From Aquificota bacterium (GTDB lineage: Bacteria; Thermosulfidibacterota; Thermosulfidibacteria; Thermosulfidibacterales; Thermosulfidibacteraceae), in NCBI GenBank assembly GCA_015494645.1, contig WGAU01000096.1, positions 1 to 32,224 on the forward strand: a DNA stretch of 32,224 nt, given 5' to 3'. The stretch's first letter is position 1. The number at the start of each line of letters is the position of its first letter. Made by a program: the position numbers and the translations under genes. Positions 1-7,759 of the stretch are shown piece after piece. Under the pieces are notes generated by a model. The model searched no databases. It had not been told where the DNA came from and saw nothing but the letters and a program-made list of their open reading frames with translations.

Positions 1-197
1 CAGTCAAAGATAGTGATAAGTCCGGGGACTTTGATCCCTACTTCAATTTCTGCTTCCAAAAAGAATCTACCGTTTTCGGGACCTACAAGCTCCATAGAGA
101 TAATTTCAAAATCCAGCTCTTCGGGTGGCAGTCCTAACTGGGAGGAGAATTCCTCAAGGGTTCCCTTTATGTCCCTTGTCTTTACTCTTTCTGTCAA
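1..197 (-). CDS. Partial unknown protein (N-terminal 65 residues)
   Basis: The frame opens at a TTG at 195-197 and runs off the left edge of the window with no stop. The TTG is preceded by a strong AGGAGG box seven bases upstream, inside the end of topA, so the two genes overlap by 44 nt and are probably translationally coupled. The visible part is acidic, with a helical stretch (TLEEFSSQLGLPPEEL) followed by beta-rich sequence (FFLEAEIEVGIKVPG). The opening faintly recalls the small N-terminal domains of Jag or FapA-like proteins, but I cannot assign a family. Reality as a gene is supported by the Shine-Dalgarno box, the open frame to the edge and its place as the last visible member of the minus-strand gene run. 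Confidence 0.6.
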   Translation of the reverse strand, partial: MTERVKTRDIKGTLEEFSSQLGLPPEELDFEIISMELVGPENGRFFLEAEIEVGIKVPGLITIFD

Positions 198-2049
198 ACT
201 GCTTCCTCCTTGAGGTTGTAAGGGGCATAATATTTCTGCATTCGGGATAGCCACTGCATGCTAAAAACTTTCCATATCTGCCCTTGCGAATAACCATAGG
301 CTTACCGCATTTTTCACATTTTATCGGACTGTACTTTTCTAAATTTAAAAGATTTTGGCTGGCTTCCTCAAGCTCTTTGGCGAAGAGATGGTAGAATTCT
401 TTTATGCTGTCCTTCCAGCTTCTGTCCCCAGAGGCGATCCTGTCCAAGTCCTCTTCCATGTTGGCAGTAAAAGATACGTTTATTAGCTTGGGAAAGTTTC
501 TGCTCAGTACTTCTGACACAATCATGCCAAGGGGTGTGGGTACCAGTGTCTTTTTGTCTCTTACCACGTACCCCCTGTCTATTATGGTGGATACAATGGT
601 GGCGTAGGTGCTGGGTCTGCCTATACCTTCTTCTTCCAACTTTTTTATGAGGGAGGCTTCAGTGTACCTTGGAGGAGGGGAGGTGAAGTGTTGGCTCTTT
701 TCCACTTTTACCACCTCAAGGATGTCATTAACGTTGATGGGCGGGAGCAGCTTTTCTCTGGTGTCTTCCTCCGGGTAGACCTTTAAGAAGCCATCAAATA
801 CAAGGACGGAGCCTGTAGCTCTGAAGATGGCTTTCCCTGCTGCTATGTCAACGGAGGTGCTTTCAAATACGGCAGGTTTCATCTGGGAAGCTACGAATCT
901 TCTCCATATAAGCTCGTACAGCTTGAGGTGATCGTCGGGTAAGATTCCCCTCAGGGATTCGGGAGTTCTTTCCACAGAGGTAGGACGTATGGCTTCGTGG
1001 GCGTCCTGAACCATCCCTTTGCTTTGGTATTGTATGCCCTTTGAAGGAAGGTATTCTTTCCCAAAGGCCTCTTTGATGAAAGTCCTTGCTTTTTTTATAG
1101 CTTCCTCGCTTATCCTCACGGAATCGGTTCTCATATAGGTTATAAGTCCTACAGGACCCTCGCCAGGGATTTCCATGCCTTCGTAGAGCTGCTGGGCTAT
1201 CATCATTGTCTTTTTTGCGGAAAATCCCAGCCTTTTAAAGGCTTCCTGTTGTAGGGTGCTTGTGATAAACGGCGGTTTGGGGTTTTTCTTTCTATCTTTT
1301 TTTTCAACTTTGGCCACCACAAAGGGTTGATCCTTAACTTCCTCGAAGATCTTATCTGCTTCTTCCTTTTCCAGCCTTTCCGCCTTTTTGTTGGCGTATT
1401 TGACCATCAGAGCTTCAAAGGTTTCTGCCGAGGAGGAAGCCTTGAGTTGAGCCTCTATCCTCCAGTACTCTTCCGGAACAAATCTCTGTATTTCCTTTTC
1501 CCTGTCGCATATAAGCTTTAGAGCTACCGACTGCACCCTCCCGGCGGAGAGTCCCTTGTCTATGCGCTTCCACAGCAGGGGGCTAAGCGAGTACCCAACG
1601 ATTCTATCCAGCACCCTTCTTGCCTGCTGGGCTTCAACCTTTTTCATGTCTATCTGAGACGGGTTCTTGAGGGCTTCTTCAATGGCCCTTTTTGTTATTT
1701 CATGGAATATGATTCTATAGACGTTGTCCTCTTTACCTATCTCTTGAGCAATGTGCCAGGCTATAGCTTCACCTTCTCTATCCGGATCTGAAGCGAGGAA
1801 TATTTCCTCTGCCTTCTGGGCCGCATCTTTAAGTTCCTTTATGACCTTTTCCTTGCCTTTGACCACTACATACTCAGGTTCAAAATCCCCTTCTATGTCC
1901 ACGCCCATTCGGTTTACGGGTAGATCTTTTATGTGGCCCATGCTGGCCTTCACCACAAAGTCCTTGCCCAGATATTTTGATATGGTCCGGGCCTTGGAAG
2001 GTGATTCCACAATTATGAGCTTCTTTTTAGACTTCTTCGTAGAAGCCAC
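154..2049 (-). CDS. topA: DNA topoisomerase I (type IA)
   Basis: This enzyme relaxes negatively supercoiled DNA by single-strand passage. The 631-residue protein has the TOPRIM domain at the N-terminus (ESPSKA near residue 15, then the DxDxE metal site D88/D90/E92). The catalytic tyrosine is Y305 in YMRTDS, followed by the HEAIRPT and GIGRPSTYA signatures. It ends with one four-cysteine zinc ribbon at about residues 578-604 and a basic tail. E. coli TopA has a longer C-terminal tail of such modules, so this is a short bacterial form. The GTG start at 2049 has an AAGGAGG box seven bases upstream and overlaps the end of dprA by 23 nt. Pairing of dprA with topA is common in bacteria. A thermophile would need this activity alongside any reverse gyrase, which is not in the window. 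Confidence 0.97.
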   Translation of the reverse strand: MASTKKSKKKLIIVESPSKARTISKYLGKDFVVKASMGHIKDLPVNRMGVDIEGDFEPEYVVVKGKEKVIKELKDAAQKAEEIFLASDPDREGEAIAWHIAQEIGKEDNVYRIIFHEITKRAIEEALKNPSQIDMKKVEAQQARRVLDRIVGYSLSPLLWKRIDKGLSAGRVQSVALKLICDREKEIQRFVPEEYWRIEAQLKASSSAETFEALMVKYANKKAERLEKEEADKIFEEVKDQPFVVAKVEKKDRKKNPKPPFITSTLQQEAFKRLGFSAKKTMMIAQQLYEGMEIPGEGPVGLITYMRTDSVRISEEAIKKARTFIKEAFGKEYLPSKGIQYQSKGMVQDAHEAIRPTSVERTPESLRGILPDDHLKLYELIWRRFVASQMKPAVFESTSVDIAAGKAIFRATGSVLVFDGFLKVYPEEDTREKLLPPINVNDILEVVKVEKSQHFTSPPPRYTEASLIKKLEEEGIGRPSTYATIVSTIIDRGYVVRDKKTLVPTPLGMIVSEVLSRNFPKLINVSFTANMEEDLDRIASGDRSWKDSIKEFYHLFAKELEEASQNLLNLEKYSPIKCEKCGKPMVIRKGRYGKFLACSGYPECRNIMPLTTSRRKQFDRKSKDKGHKGNP

Positions 2050-3022
2050 CAGAAAGCCTCCTTATCTTGCCCTGTAGTTCAAGCTCCATAAGCTTAACCT
2101 GAACGGTGGAAATATCAATATTTAGCTTTTGAGAAATTTCATCAGCGCTTAATGGTCCGTTCTTTAAGAGTTGTAGTATGGGTTCGTTGGTAGTGTCCTT
2201 TCTTTTGTCCTTTCTAAGTTCTATTGCTTCGGCACCTTCTTTAAGCAGTTTTTGATTGCCGGGGTAGGGTAGGGAAAAGGTGGCAACAGGTATGTTTAGC
2301 CTTTTTGCTATATCTGCGGTTATAAGGGCACCACTTTTCTCCATGGCTTCCACTACCACCACCTTTTCGGAAAGGGCAGCGATGATTTCGTTTCTAATGG
2401 GAAAGTTGTACCTTGACGGCTTGGTTGTGGGAAAGAAAGGAGATAAAACCACGCCGGTCTTTTCTATCCTTTTGCAGAGATTCCTGTTTTCCGGCGGGTA
2501 AATATAGTCTAAGGAGGAGCCAAGAACCGCTGCTGTGCTCCCATTGGCTTCCAGCGCGCCTATGTGTGCCTCTGAGTCTATACCGAGGGCAAGGCCGCTT
2601 ACCACAGTCTTTCCCTCTTTGGCGCATCTTTTGGCGTACTCTTTGGCAAGTTCTCTTCCTTTGATGGAAGCCTTTCTACTTCCCACAATGGCCACGCAGG
2701 GTTTTTCAAGGACGCTCAGGTCTCCACGGTAGAATAGAACATAGGGGGGATAGGGCATCTTCTTGAGCCTTGGTGGGTAGTCTGGAGAGAAGACTGTGAT
2801 GTATTTCATTCCCAGCTTTTTAGGCTTTTCTGTGGGATCATCGCTCCAGTTTAAGGAGGTAATCTTTTGTTTTGTGTTTCTCTTTATGCCCTTGATGGTA
2901 TCAATAACTTTCGGTTGTTCAGCCAAAAGCTCTAAATCTCCTAATTGTTCAAAAATTTTCCAGAAACTCTTCCAGGACAGTCCAAGCTTGCAGAGGGTCA
3001 GGAGTATCTTGTCTCTATCCAT
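2027..3022 (-). CDS. dprA: DNA-processing protein DprA (Smf)
   Basis: DprA binds incoming single-stranded DNA during natural transformation and loads RecA. The 331-residue protein has an N-terminal helical region (1-75) and then the Rossmann-like DNA_processg_A core. The core shows VGSRKAS (113-119), SGLALGID (142-149), the FPIRN motif (207-211) and a SGALITA segment. The last 50 residues (about 279-331) form a winged-helix domain of the DprA_WH type (LSADEISQKLNIDISTV). The ATG at 3020-3022 overlaps the end of the maf fusion gene by 8 nt, and the 3' end overlaps topA by 23 nt, which indicates one transcript. Length and motifs are complete. Its presence suggests natural competence, but no other competence genes are visible here. 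Confidence 0.95.
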   Translation of the reverse strand: MDRDKILLTLCKLGLSWKSFWKIFEQLGDLELLAEQPKVIDTIKGIKRNTKQKITSLNWSDDPTEKPKKLGMKYITVFSPDYPPRLKKMPYPPYVLFYRGDLSVLEKPCVAIVGSRKASIKGRELAKEYAKRCAKEGKTVVSGLALGIDSEAHIGALEANGSTAAVLGSSLDYIYPPENRNLCKRIEKTGVVLSPFFPTTKPSRYNFPIRNEIIAALSEKVVVVEAMEKSGALITADIAKRLNIPVATFSLPYPGNQKLLKEGAEAIELRKDKRKDTTNEPILQLLKNGPLSADEISQKLNIDISTVQVKLMELELQGKIRRLSGGFYEEV

Positions 3023-3902
3023 AGCGCTTCCACGGGATCCAAAGGTTCATTAAAGGAATGTGTTGTTGAGCTGCGTAAACGTCCTCATCGCCTATGGAAC
3101 CGGAGGTTACCTTCCTTCTGGCGGTGATCTTCAAAGCCAATGCTTGGTCAAAGTATTCAAAGACGATAATTTCGTCTTCTGTGTATCCGTAAAGCTGGGC
3201 GAAGATTTTGGGAGTTAGAAAGTTCCCCTTTTTGAATGCACGGTACTTTTCGGGACTGTCAAACATTATATCAAAGGTTACCTCAAAGGGTCCTGCGTTT
3301 TTACTTCTCACTATGGCGGCAATTTCTGCTAATCTTACCCATTTTGCCGGTTTGTATCCGCATTCTTTCATGAGCTTGTAGGTCAGCCTTATGGGCAGTC
3401 CCACCACGTTACTGTAGGATCCCTCTATCTTTTCAACGAAAAGCTCGGCTCCGTCTTGTATGCCGTATCCACCTGCCTTGTCCAGAGGTCTATAGGTCTC
3501 CACATAAAAGTCAATCTCATAGTCCTCAATAGAGGCAAACTTCACCTTGGTGGTTTCCACTTCAACCTTTTCCCTGCCTGAACCTGATACAGCCACGCCA
3601 GTATGCACCAGATGCCACTTCCCCGATAGGGTTTTAAGCATTCTCTTTGCTTCTTCTAAGCTGGCAGGCTTTCCCAAGGCCTTTCCATCGTATTCCACCA
3701 CCGTGTCTGCAGCTATGTAGATAGCTCCTTCCTCACAGGATACGGATTTCAGCTTTCTCAGGGCAAGTTCCTTAGCCATCCCTTTGGGGGTGAGGGATAG
3801 GTTCTCTTCTTTTGCTTTTGGCTCAACCACTTCAAATACGGGCACTATTCTTTTCAACAGTTCTTTCCTTCTCGGTGATGTGGATACAAGCACAACCTTC
3901 AT
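3015..3902 (-). CDS. Maf-like nucleotide pyrophosphatase fused to a DUF4387 domain
   Basis: Residues 1-185 are a complete Maf/Ham1-fold nucleoside triphosphate pyrophosphatase. The signature is STSPRRKELL (7-16), AADTVV (65-69) with the catalytic aspartate, LGKP, the GKWHLVHTGVAV segment and DKAGGYGIQ (141-149). Maf proteins hydrolyse modified or canonical dTTP/UTP/CTP and are linked to septum formation. Residues 187-291 match, by recognition, the DUF4387 family: LAEIAAIVRSKNAGPFEVTF, then LYGYTEDE, then SGSIGDEDVYAAQQHIPL. DUF4387 is normally a separate protein of about 100 residues, found next to AtuA-like or acyl-CoA-related enzymes, and its role is unknown. The frame is continuous and the ATG at 3902 has an AAGGGAG box. 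The gene lies 4 nt after rodA and overlaps dprA by 8 nt. The Maf assignment is firm; the fused function is unknown. Confidence 0.9.
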   Translation of the reverse strand: MKVVLVSTSPRRKELLKRIVPVFEVVEPKAKEENLSLTPKGMAKELALRKLKSVSCEEGAIYIAADTVVEYDGKALGKPASLEEAKRMLKTLSGKWHLVHTGVAVSGSGREKVEVETTKVKFASIEDYEIDFYVETYRPLDKAGGYGIQDGAELFVEKIEGSYSNVVGLPIRLTYKLMKECGYKPAKWVRLAEIAAIVRSKNAGPFEVTFDIMFDSPEKYRAFKKGNFLTPKIFAQLYGYTEDEIIVFEYFDQALALKITARRKVTSGSIGDEDVYAAQQHIPLMNLWIPWKRYG

Positions 3903-3906
3903 GGCT

Positions 3907-4983
3907 TCAATCTCCCTTTGAAAGTATCAATATGCAGGCTACATTCAAATAAGAGGCCAGCACGGCAGATCCTCCGTAACTCATTAAGGGCAAGGGCACT
4001 CCCACCACAGGAAGTATACCCATGGTCATTCCCAGATTGATAAAGGCATGCCAGAAAAAGATAGATCCAAGCTCTATAATGGAGTAAAATTCGTACAGGC
4101 CTTTTGCCTTTTTGGCGAGGTCACCTATTCTGGTGAAGAACAGGGCATACATCATTATTAGAAGGGCACTTCCAAGGAAGCCCCAGGATTCTGCAAAGCT
4201 GGAAAAGATGAAGTCAGTATGCTTTTCCGGCATGAAGCCTAACTTCGCCTGTGTGGCTTTCATGTATCCCTTGCCTGTGAGCCTGCCTGAGCCTATGGCG
4301 ATTCTTGATTGTATCACATGGTATCCTATGGTGGTCTTGTACTTTTTGGGGTTTAGGAAGGCCCTTATCCTGTTTTTCTGGTACTCTTTCAGTACATGAG
4401 TCCATCCGAAGTATGAGACGGCTACAGCAGCCACTAAACCAAGGATTATCACTCGCTTTCTCAGTCCTGCAACTACACTGGCGGTTAGGGCCATAAGAAT
4501 AAATATCATGGATGTTCCTAAATCGGGCTGTATAAGCACTAACCCAAACATGGGAAAGGCCATGGCAAGTACAATAATGACTTCAGTAAAACCTAAGGGA
4601 ATGCGTTCTTTTTCTGTAAGCCATTCAAAAACGCTGCCCATGGTAAGGGCAAAGGAAACCTTGGCAAATTCGGATGGTTGTAGTCTGAAAGGGCCTATGG
4701 CCAACCACCTTTGGGCGCCTTTGGATGATTTTCCCACCAAAAGCACTAACAGAAGGGCTCCCAGCATAACCACGTATATTATAGGACTCCACTCCTTGAG
4801 CTGCTTTTGGGTTACAGTGCTGACAGTGAGAGTCAGGGCTATTATGCCTATGCAGTGCCATATCAATTGTCTTTTGAAGAAGAATAGACTTCTGTCTATC
4901 CCTGCCAAGGTGAGGAGTCCCAAAGCGGATATGATCCAGAAGAATATCAATATGGTCCAGTCCACCCGCCTCTTCTTGCTCAT
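3907..4983 (-). CDS. rodA: Rod shape-determining SEDS glycosyltransferase RodA
   Basis: RodA polymerises lipid II into glycan strands during cell elongation and works in a complex with PBP2. The 358-residue protein is almost wholly hydrophobic, with about ten membrane segments. It has the SEDS signatures: GAQRWLAIGPFRLQPSEFAK near residue 90, IQPDLGTSM near 150, and GIGSGRLTGKG followed by MPEKHTDFIFSSFAE in the large extracellular loop. The C-terminal PLPLMSYGGSA signature is near residue 332. The ATG at 4983 shares its A with the stop of the PBP2 gene (TAATG), a classic coupling arrangement. RodA is preferred over FtsW because the partner immediately upstream is an elongation-type PBP2. Confidence 0.95.
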   Translation of the reverse strand: MSKKRRVDWTILIFFWIISALGLLTLAGIDRSLFFFKRQLIWHCIGIIALTLTVSTVTQKQLKEWSPIIYVVMLGALLLVLLVGKSSKGAQRWLAIGPFRLQPSEFAKVSFALTMGSVFEWLTEKERIPLGFTEVIIVLAMAFPMFGLVLIQPDLGTSMIFILMALTASVVAGLRKRVIILGLVAAVAVSYFGWTHVLKEYQKNRIRAFLNPKKYKTTIGYHVIQSRIAIGSGRLTGKGYMKATQAKLGFMPEKHTDFIFSSFAESWGFLGSALLIMMYALFFTRIGDLAKKAKGLYEFYSIIELGSIFFWHAFINLGMTMGILPVVGVPLPLMSYGGSAVLASYLNVACILILSKGD

Positions 4984-6797
4984 TATTTGATTATTCCTTT
5001 ATAGTGCAGGTATTCTCTTATGATTTCCCGAGCTATTGGTGCTGCAGCAGATCCTCCGTGTCCTCCGTGTTCTACCACCACAGCTACTGCTATCTTGGGA
5101 TTTTCATATGGAGCAAAGGCGATGAACCATGCATGTTCTGTAAACTTTCTCACTGTTATTTTTTTGCCTTTTTTGTATTTCTCCTCTATCTCTGATGACA
5201 CGACCTGAGCGGTGCCTGTTTTGCCTGCAACTTTAACCCCTTTTATACGGGCAGTGTAGTGGGCCGTACCTTTTTCATCCTCCACGACGTCCAGCATGGC
5301 TCTCCTTACTTTTTCTATAACCCACTTAGGGAGGTTCAGTTTCTTCTTAGGGGGGTGGTGGTACAGGTTAAAATGCGGTTTCACAAGGTAGCCACCGTTG
5401 GCAAAAGCTGCGGCCACCACGGCGAGCTGTAGAGGAGTCACCAGAAGGTAGCCCTGCCCAATGGCGTAGGATAGGGTTTCCCCAGGATACCATGGCTGCT
5501 TGAGTGCTCTTTTTTTCCATTTCCTTGTTGGCACAAGCCCTCTTTTCTCGCCGGGAAGGTCCACACCTGTTTTTCTGCCAAGGCCGAACATGAAAGCGTA
5601 CTTGCTTATGAGGTCGTTTCCCATCTTCAGTCCCAAGTCGTAGAAGAAGGTGTCACAGGACTCCACTATGGCCTTGTGAATATCTACCCATCCGTGCCCC
5701 CATTTTTTCCAGCATCTGTAGAATCTGTTTCCAAATTTCATGCCTCCCGGACAGAACACCTTGCTGTTGGGAGTTATTTTCCCTTCTGCCAATCCCCCCG
5801 CTGCCACTATGGTCTTGAAGGTAGATCCTGGAGGGTAGGTTCCCCTTATGGCTCTGTTGTTAAGCGGATGCAATGGGTTTTTTAAAATCCTTTTCCAGTC
5901 TTTTGCAGAAATTCCTCCAGGAAAGAGGTTAGGATTGTAAGAAGGAGAGCTGTACATGGCAAGGATCTCACCGTTATTGGGATCAATGGCAACAGCAGCT
6001 CCCGTTTTATTGTCTAAGAGCTCGGCGGCCTTTCGCTGTAGCGGAAGTATTAGTGTTGTTACTAAGTCCTTGCCTTTTGTAGGAATGGATTTGTCCACTA
6101 TCCTTATTCTATGTCCTAAGGCATCCACCTCCCATCTCTCCCAGCCTCCGATCCCTCTAAGTTCGTCGTCGTACTCAAGTTCAAGTCCTGTTTTACCTAC
6201 AAACTCTCCAGGATATCTTAAGCCCTTTGCCACCTGCTTCTCGCTTGCCTCGCCAACGTAACCCACCACATGTGCGAAGAGCTTGCCATAAGGATAAACC
6301 CTTATCCATGAAGGATCTATGTAAGTGCCGGGAAGCATCCACTGAAGGCTTCTTATCATAGCCATCTCTTTCTCACTTATGTCTTTCTTTATGAGCAATT
6401 GGTCAAAAGGGCGTCGTTTGTATTTCTTTAGCTTTTTTTTAAGCTTGTCTGGGTCTATGTGGAGCCTATCAACTAAGAACTTGAAAGTGGGATGCTCTTC
6501 TATCTTTCCCTTCCAGCCTTTGTAAAAGTAGTAAGGAATTATCAACAGGTCAAAAGAGGGCCTGTCGGTGGCAAGCTTGTTTCCTTCTCTGTCAAAGATT
6601 TCTCCCCTTTTGGGATACACTATGTAGGTGCGCAGTCTGTTTCTGTTGGATATTTCGTAGTAGTAGTTTCCCTTTATGACTTGGAGCCTAAAAGCGGTTC
6701 CCAAAAGTACGAGGATGAAGACAAGGGAAGCCAGCCGGTTGACCTTTAGAAGTCTGTTTTTCAATTGCCTAAACTTCTCTTCTCTGTTTAGAGGCAC
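4983..6797 (-). CDS. mrdA: Penicillin-binding protein 2 (elongation transpeptidase)
   Basis: This is a class B penicillin-binding protein that cross-links new peptidoglycan with RodA during rod elongation. The 604-residue protein has a short cytoplasmic tail and one membrane anchor (about residues 22-40). A PBP dimerisation domain follows (RGEIFDREGNKLA near 64-76), then the transpeptidase domain. The active-site serine is S325 in STFK (325-328), the second motif is SCD at 380-382 where SxN is usual, and the third is KTGT at 526-529. The GTG start (6795-6797) follows GAGGAAAGATT and overlaps the end of lpxK by 10 nt. The mrdA-rodA pair is the usual order. The Asp instead of Asn in the second motif is typical of many PBP2 proteins and is not a defect. 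Confidence 0.95.
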   Translation of the reverse strand: MPLNREEKFRQLKNRLLKVNRLASLVFILVLLGTAFRLQVIKGNYYYEISNRNRLRTYIVYPKRGEIFDREGNKLATDRPSFDLLIIPYYFYKGWKGKIEEHPTFKFLVDRLHIDPDKLKKKLKKYKRRPFDQLLIKKDISEKEMAMIRSLQWMLPGTYIDPSWIRVYPYGKLFAHVVGYVGEASEKQVAKGLRYPGEFVGKTGLELEYDDELRGIGGWERWEVDALGHRIRIVDKSIPTKGKDLVTTLILPLQRKAAELLDNKTGAAVAIDPNNGEILAMYSSPSYNPNLFPGGISAKDWKRILKNPLHPLNNRAIRGTYPPGSTFKTIVAAGGLAEGKITPNSKVFCPGGMKFGNRFYRCWKKWGHGWVDIHKAIVESCDTFFYDLGLKMGNDLISKYAFMFGLGRKTGVDLPGEKRGLVPTRKWKKRALKQPWYPGETLSYAIGQGYLLVTPLQLAVVAAAFANGGYLVKPHFNLYHHPPKKKLNLPKWVIEKVRRAMLDVVEDEKGTAHYTARIKGVKVAGKTGTAQVVSSEIEEKYKKGKKITVRKFTEHAWFIAFAPYENPKIAVAVVVEHGGHGGSAAAPIAREIIREYLHYKGIIK

Positions 6798-7759
6798 AAT
6801 CTTTCCTCAACAAAAGCCTTGAGGGATGGGGGAAGTTCCTCTTCAAGCTCTACCGCAAGGGATATCTTCCTTGCAGGTTCTGGAAACTTTACTAAATCTT
6901 TCTCCGTGGTCAAGATGGGAGCCTCAATTCCTGCAAGGTCTTTTTCCTTAAACCAATGGTGATCCGGGAAAAACCTATATCCTGTTAGGGTTATACCCAT
7001 GCGGGAGAGTTCCTCCAGCAAAGGATAGGGATTGGCAATGGCTGTTACTAAAAATGCCTTATCAACCTTTGGTGCCTTAACCTTGGGGGTAAAGAAAAAC
7101 ACGGGCTTTTTACTTAATATACCCTTTGCTTTATAAAGTAGCTGAAGGCTTTTTCTCTTTGTTATGACGATGGCATCGGCGTGAAGTAGTGTTTCTACTG
7201 GTTCCCTCAGGGGACCGGCAGGGAAGAGCATGCCGTTTCCAAAGCCTCTTGATCCGTCAACAAGACATATGTCCAAATCCCTTTTGATGCGAATATGCTG
7301 AAAACCGTCGTCAAGAACAACAATTTCAGGTTGAAGATGTTTTGCAAGATCAAAGGCTTTTGCCCTGTCCTTTCCTACAGCTACAATAGCCTTTGTTTTA
7401 GTGGCTATAAGGTAGGGTTCATCTCCAGATTCTTCCGGAGAGGCAAGTAGCCTTTGGCCATCGCAGACTAAGAGCTCTTTTTTGCCCTTTCTTCTGTAAC
7501 CCCTTGAGAGCACGCATACCTTCAATCCCTTCCCTTTCAAAAACTTGGCAAGAGCAATAACAAATGGAGTTTTCCCGGTGCCGCCCAAGGTGATGTTTCC
7601 AACACTGATCACAGGCACAGGTAGTTCAACCTGACGAAGAAAACCTCTCATGTAGGCCCTTCTTCTGAGCTTTGTTGCGATTGTTAGGACAGGAGAAAAG
7701 GGGTACAGAACCCAGTGAATGGGGTGGGAACTGTACCCCCAACAGTTTGGATCAGGCAC
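6788..7759 (-). CDS. lpxK: Tetraacyldisaccharide 4'-kinase LpxK
   Basis: LpxK phosphorylates the 4' position of the lipid A disaccharide at the inner membrane, the sixth step of lipid A synthesis. The sequence shows a P-loop in VGNITLGGTGKTP, the VLSRGYRR segment, SGDEPYLIA, the VVLDDGFQH metal/catalytic motif and the FGNGMLFPAGPLREP signature. All are standard for the family, and the roughly 320-residue length is normal. The start is uncertain. The open frame extends upstream to a TTG at 7804 inside valS, but that stretch has no homology. I chose the GTG at 7757-7759, which overlaps the valS stop by 8 nt, though its Shine-Dalgarno is weak. The gene shows that the cell makes lipid A and so has an outer membrane. 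Confidence 0.92.
   Translation of the reverse strand: MPDPNCWGYSSHPIHWVLYPFSPVLTIATKLRRRAYMRGFLRQVELPVPVISVGNITLGGTGKTPFVIALAKFLKGKGLKVCVLSRGYRRKGKKELLVCDGQRLLASPEESGDEPYLIATKTKAIVAVGKDRAKAFDLAKHLQPEIVVLDDGFQHIRIKRDLDICLVDGSRGFGNGMLFPAGPLREPVETLLHADAIVITKRKSLQLLYKAKGILSKKPVFFFTPKVKAPKVDKAFLVTAIANPYPLLEELSRMGITLTGYRFFPDHHWFKEKDLAGIEAPILTTEKDLVKFPEPARKISLAVELEEELPPSLKAFVEERLCL

Noticed and set aside
380..382. Possible breaks in topA suggesting a pseudogene because only one zinc ribbon is present
   Set aside because: The frame is continuous to a natural stop, all catalytic motifs are intact, and single-ribbon TopA proteins are common.
1751..2077. Plus-strand open frame opposite topA (and similar frames opposite other genes, such as 4508-4990 and 13161-13592)
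   Set aside because: These are antisense shadows of well-identified genes with no homology of their own and composition that mirrors the true frame.
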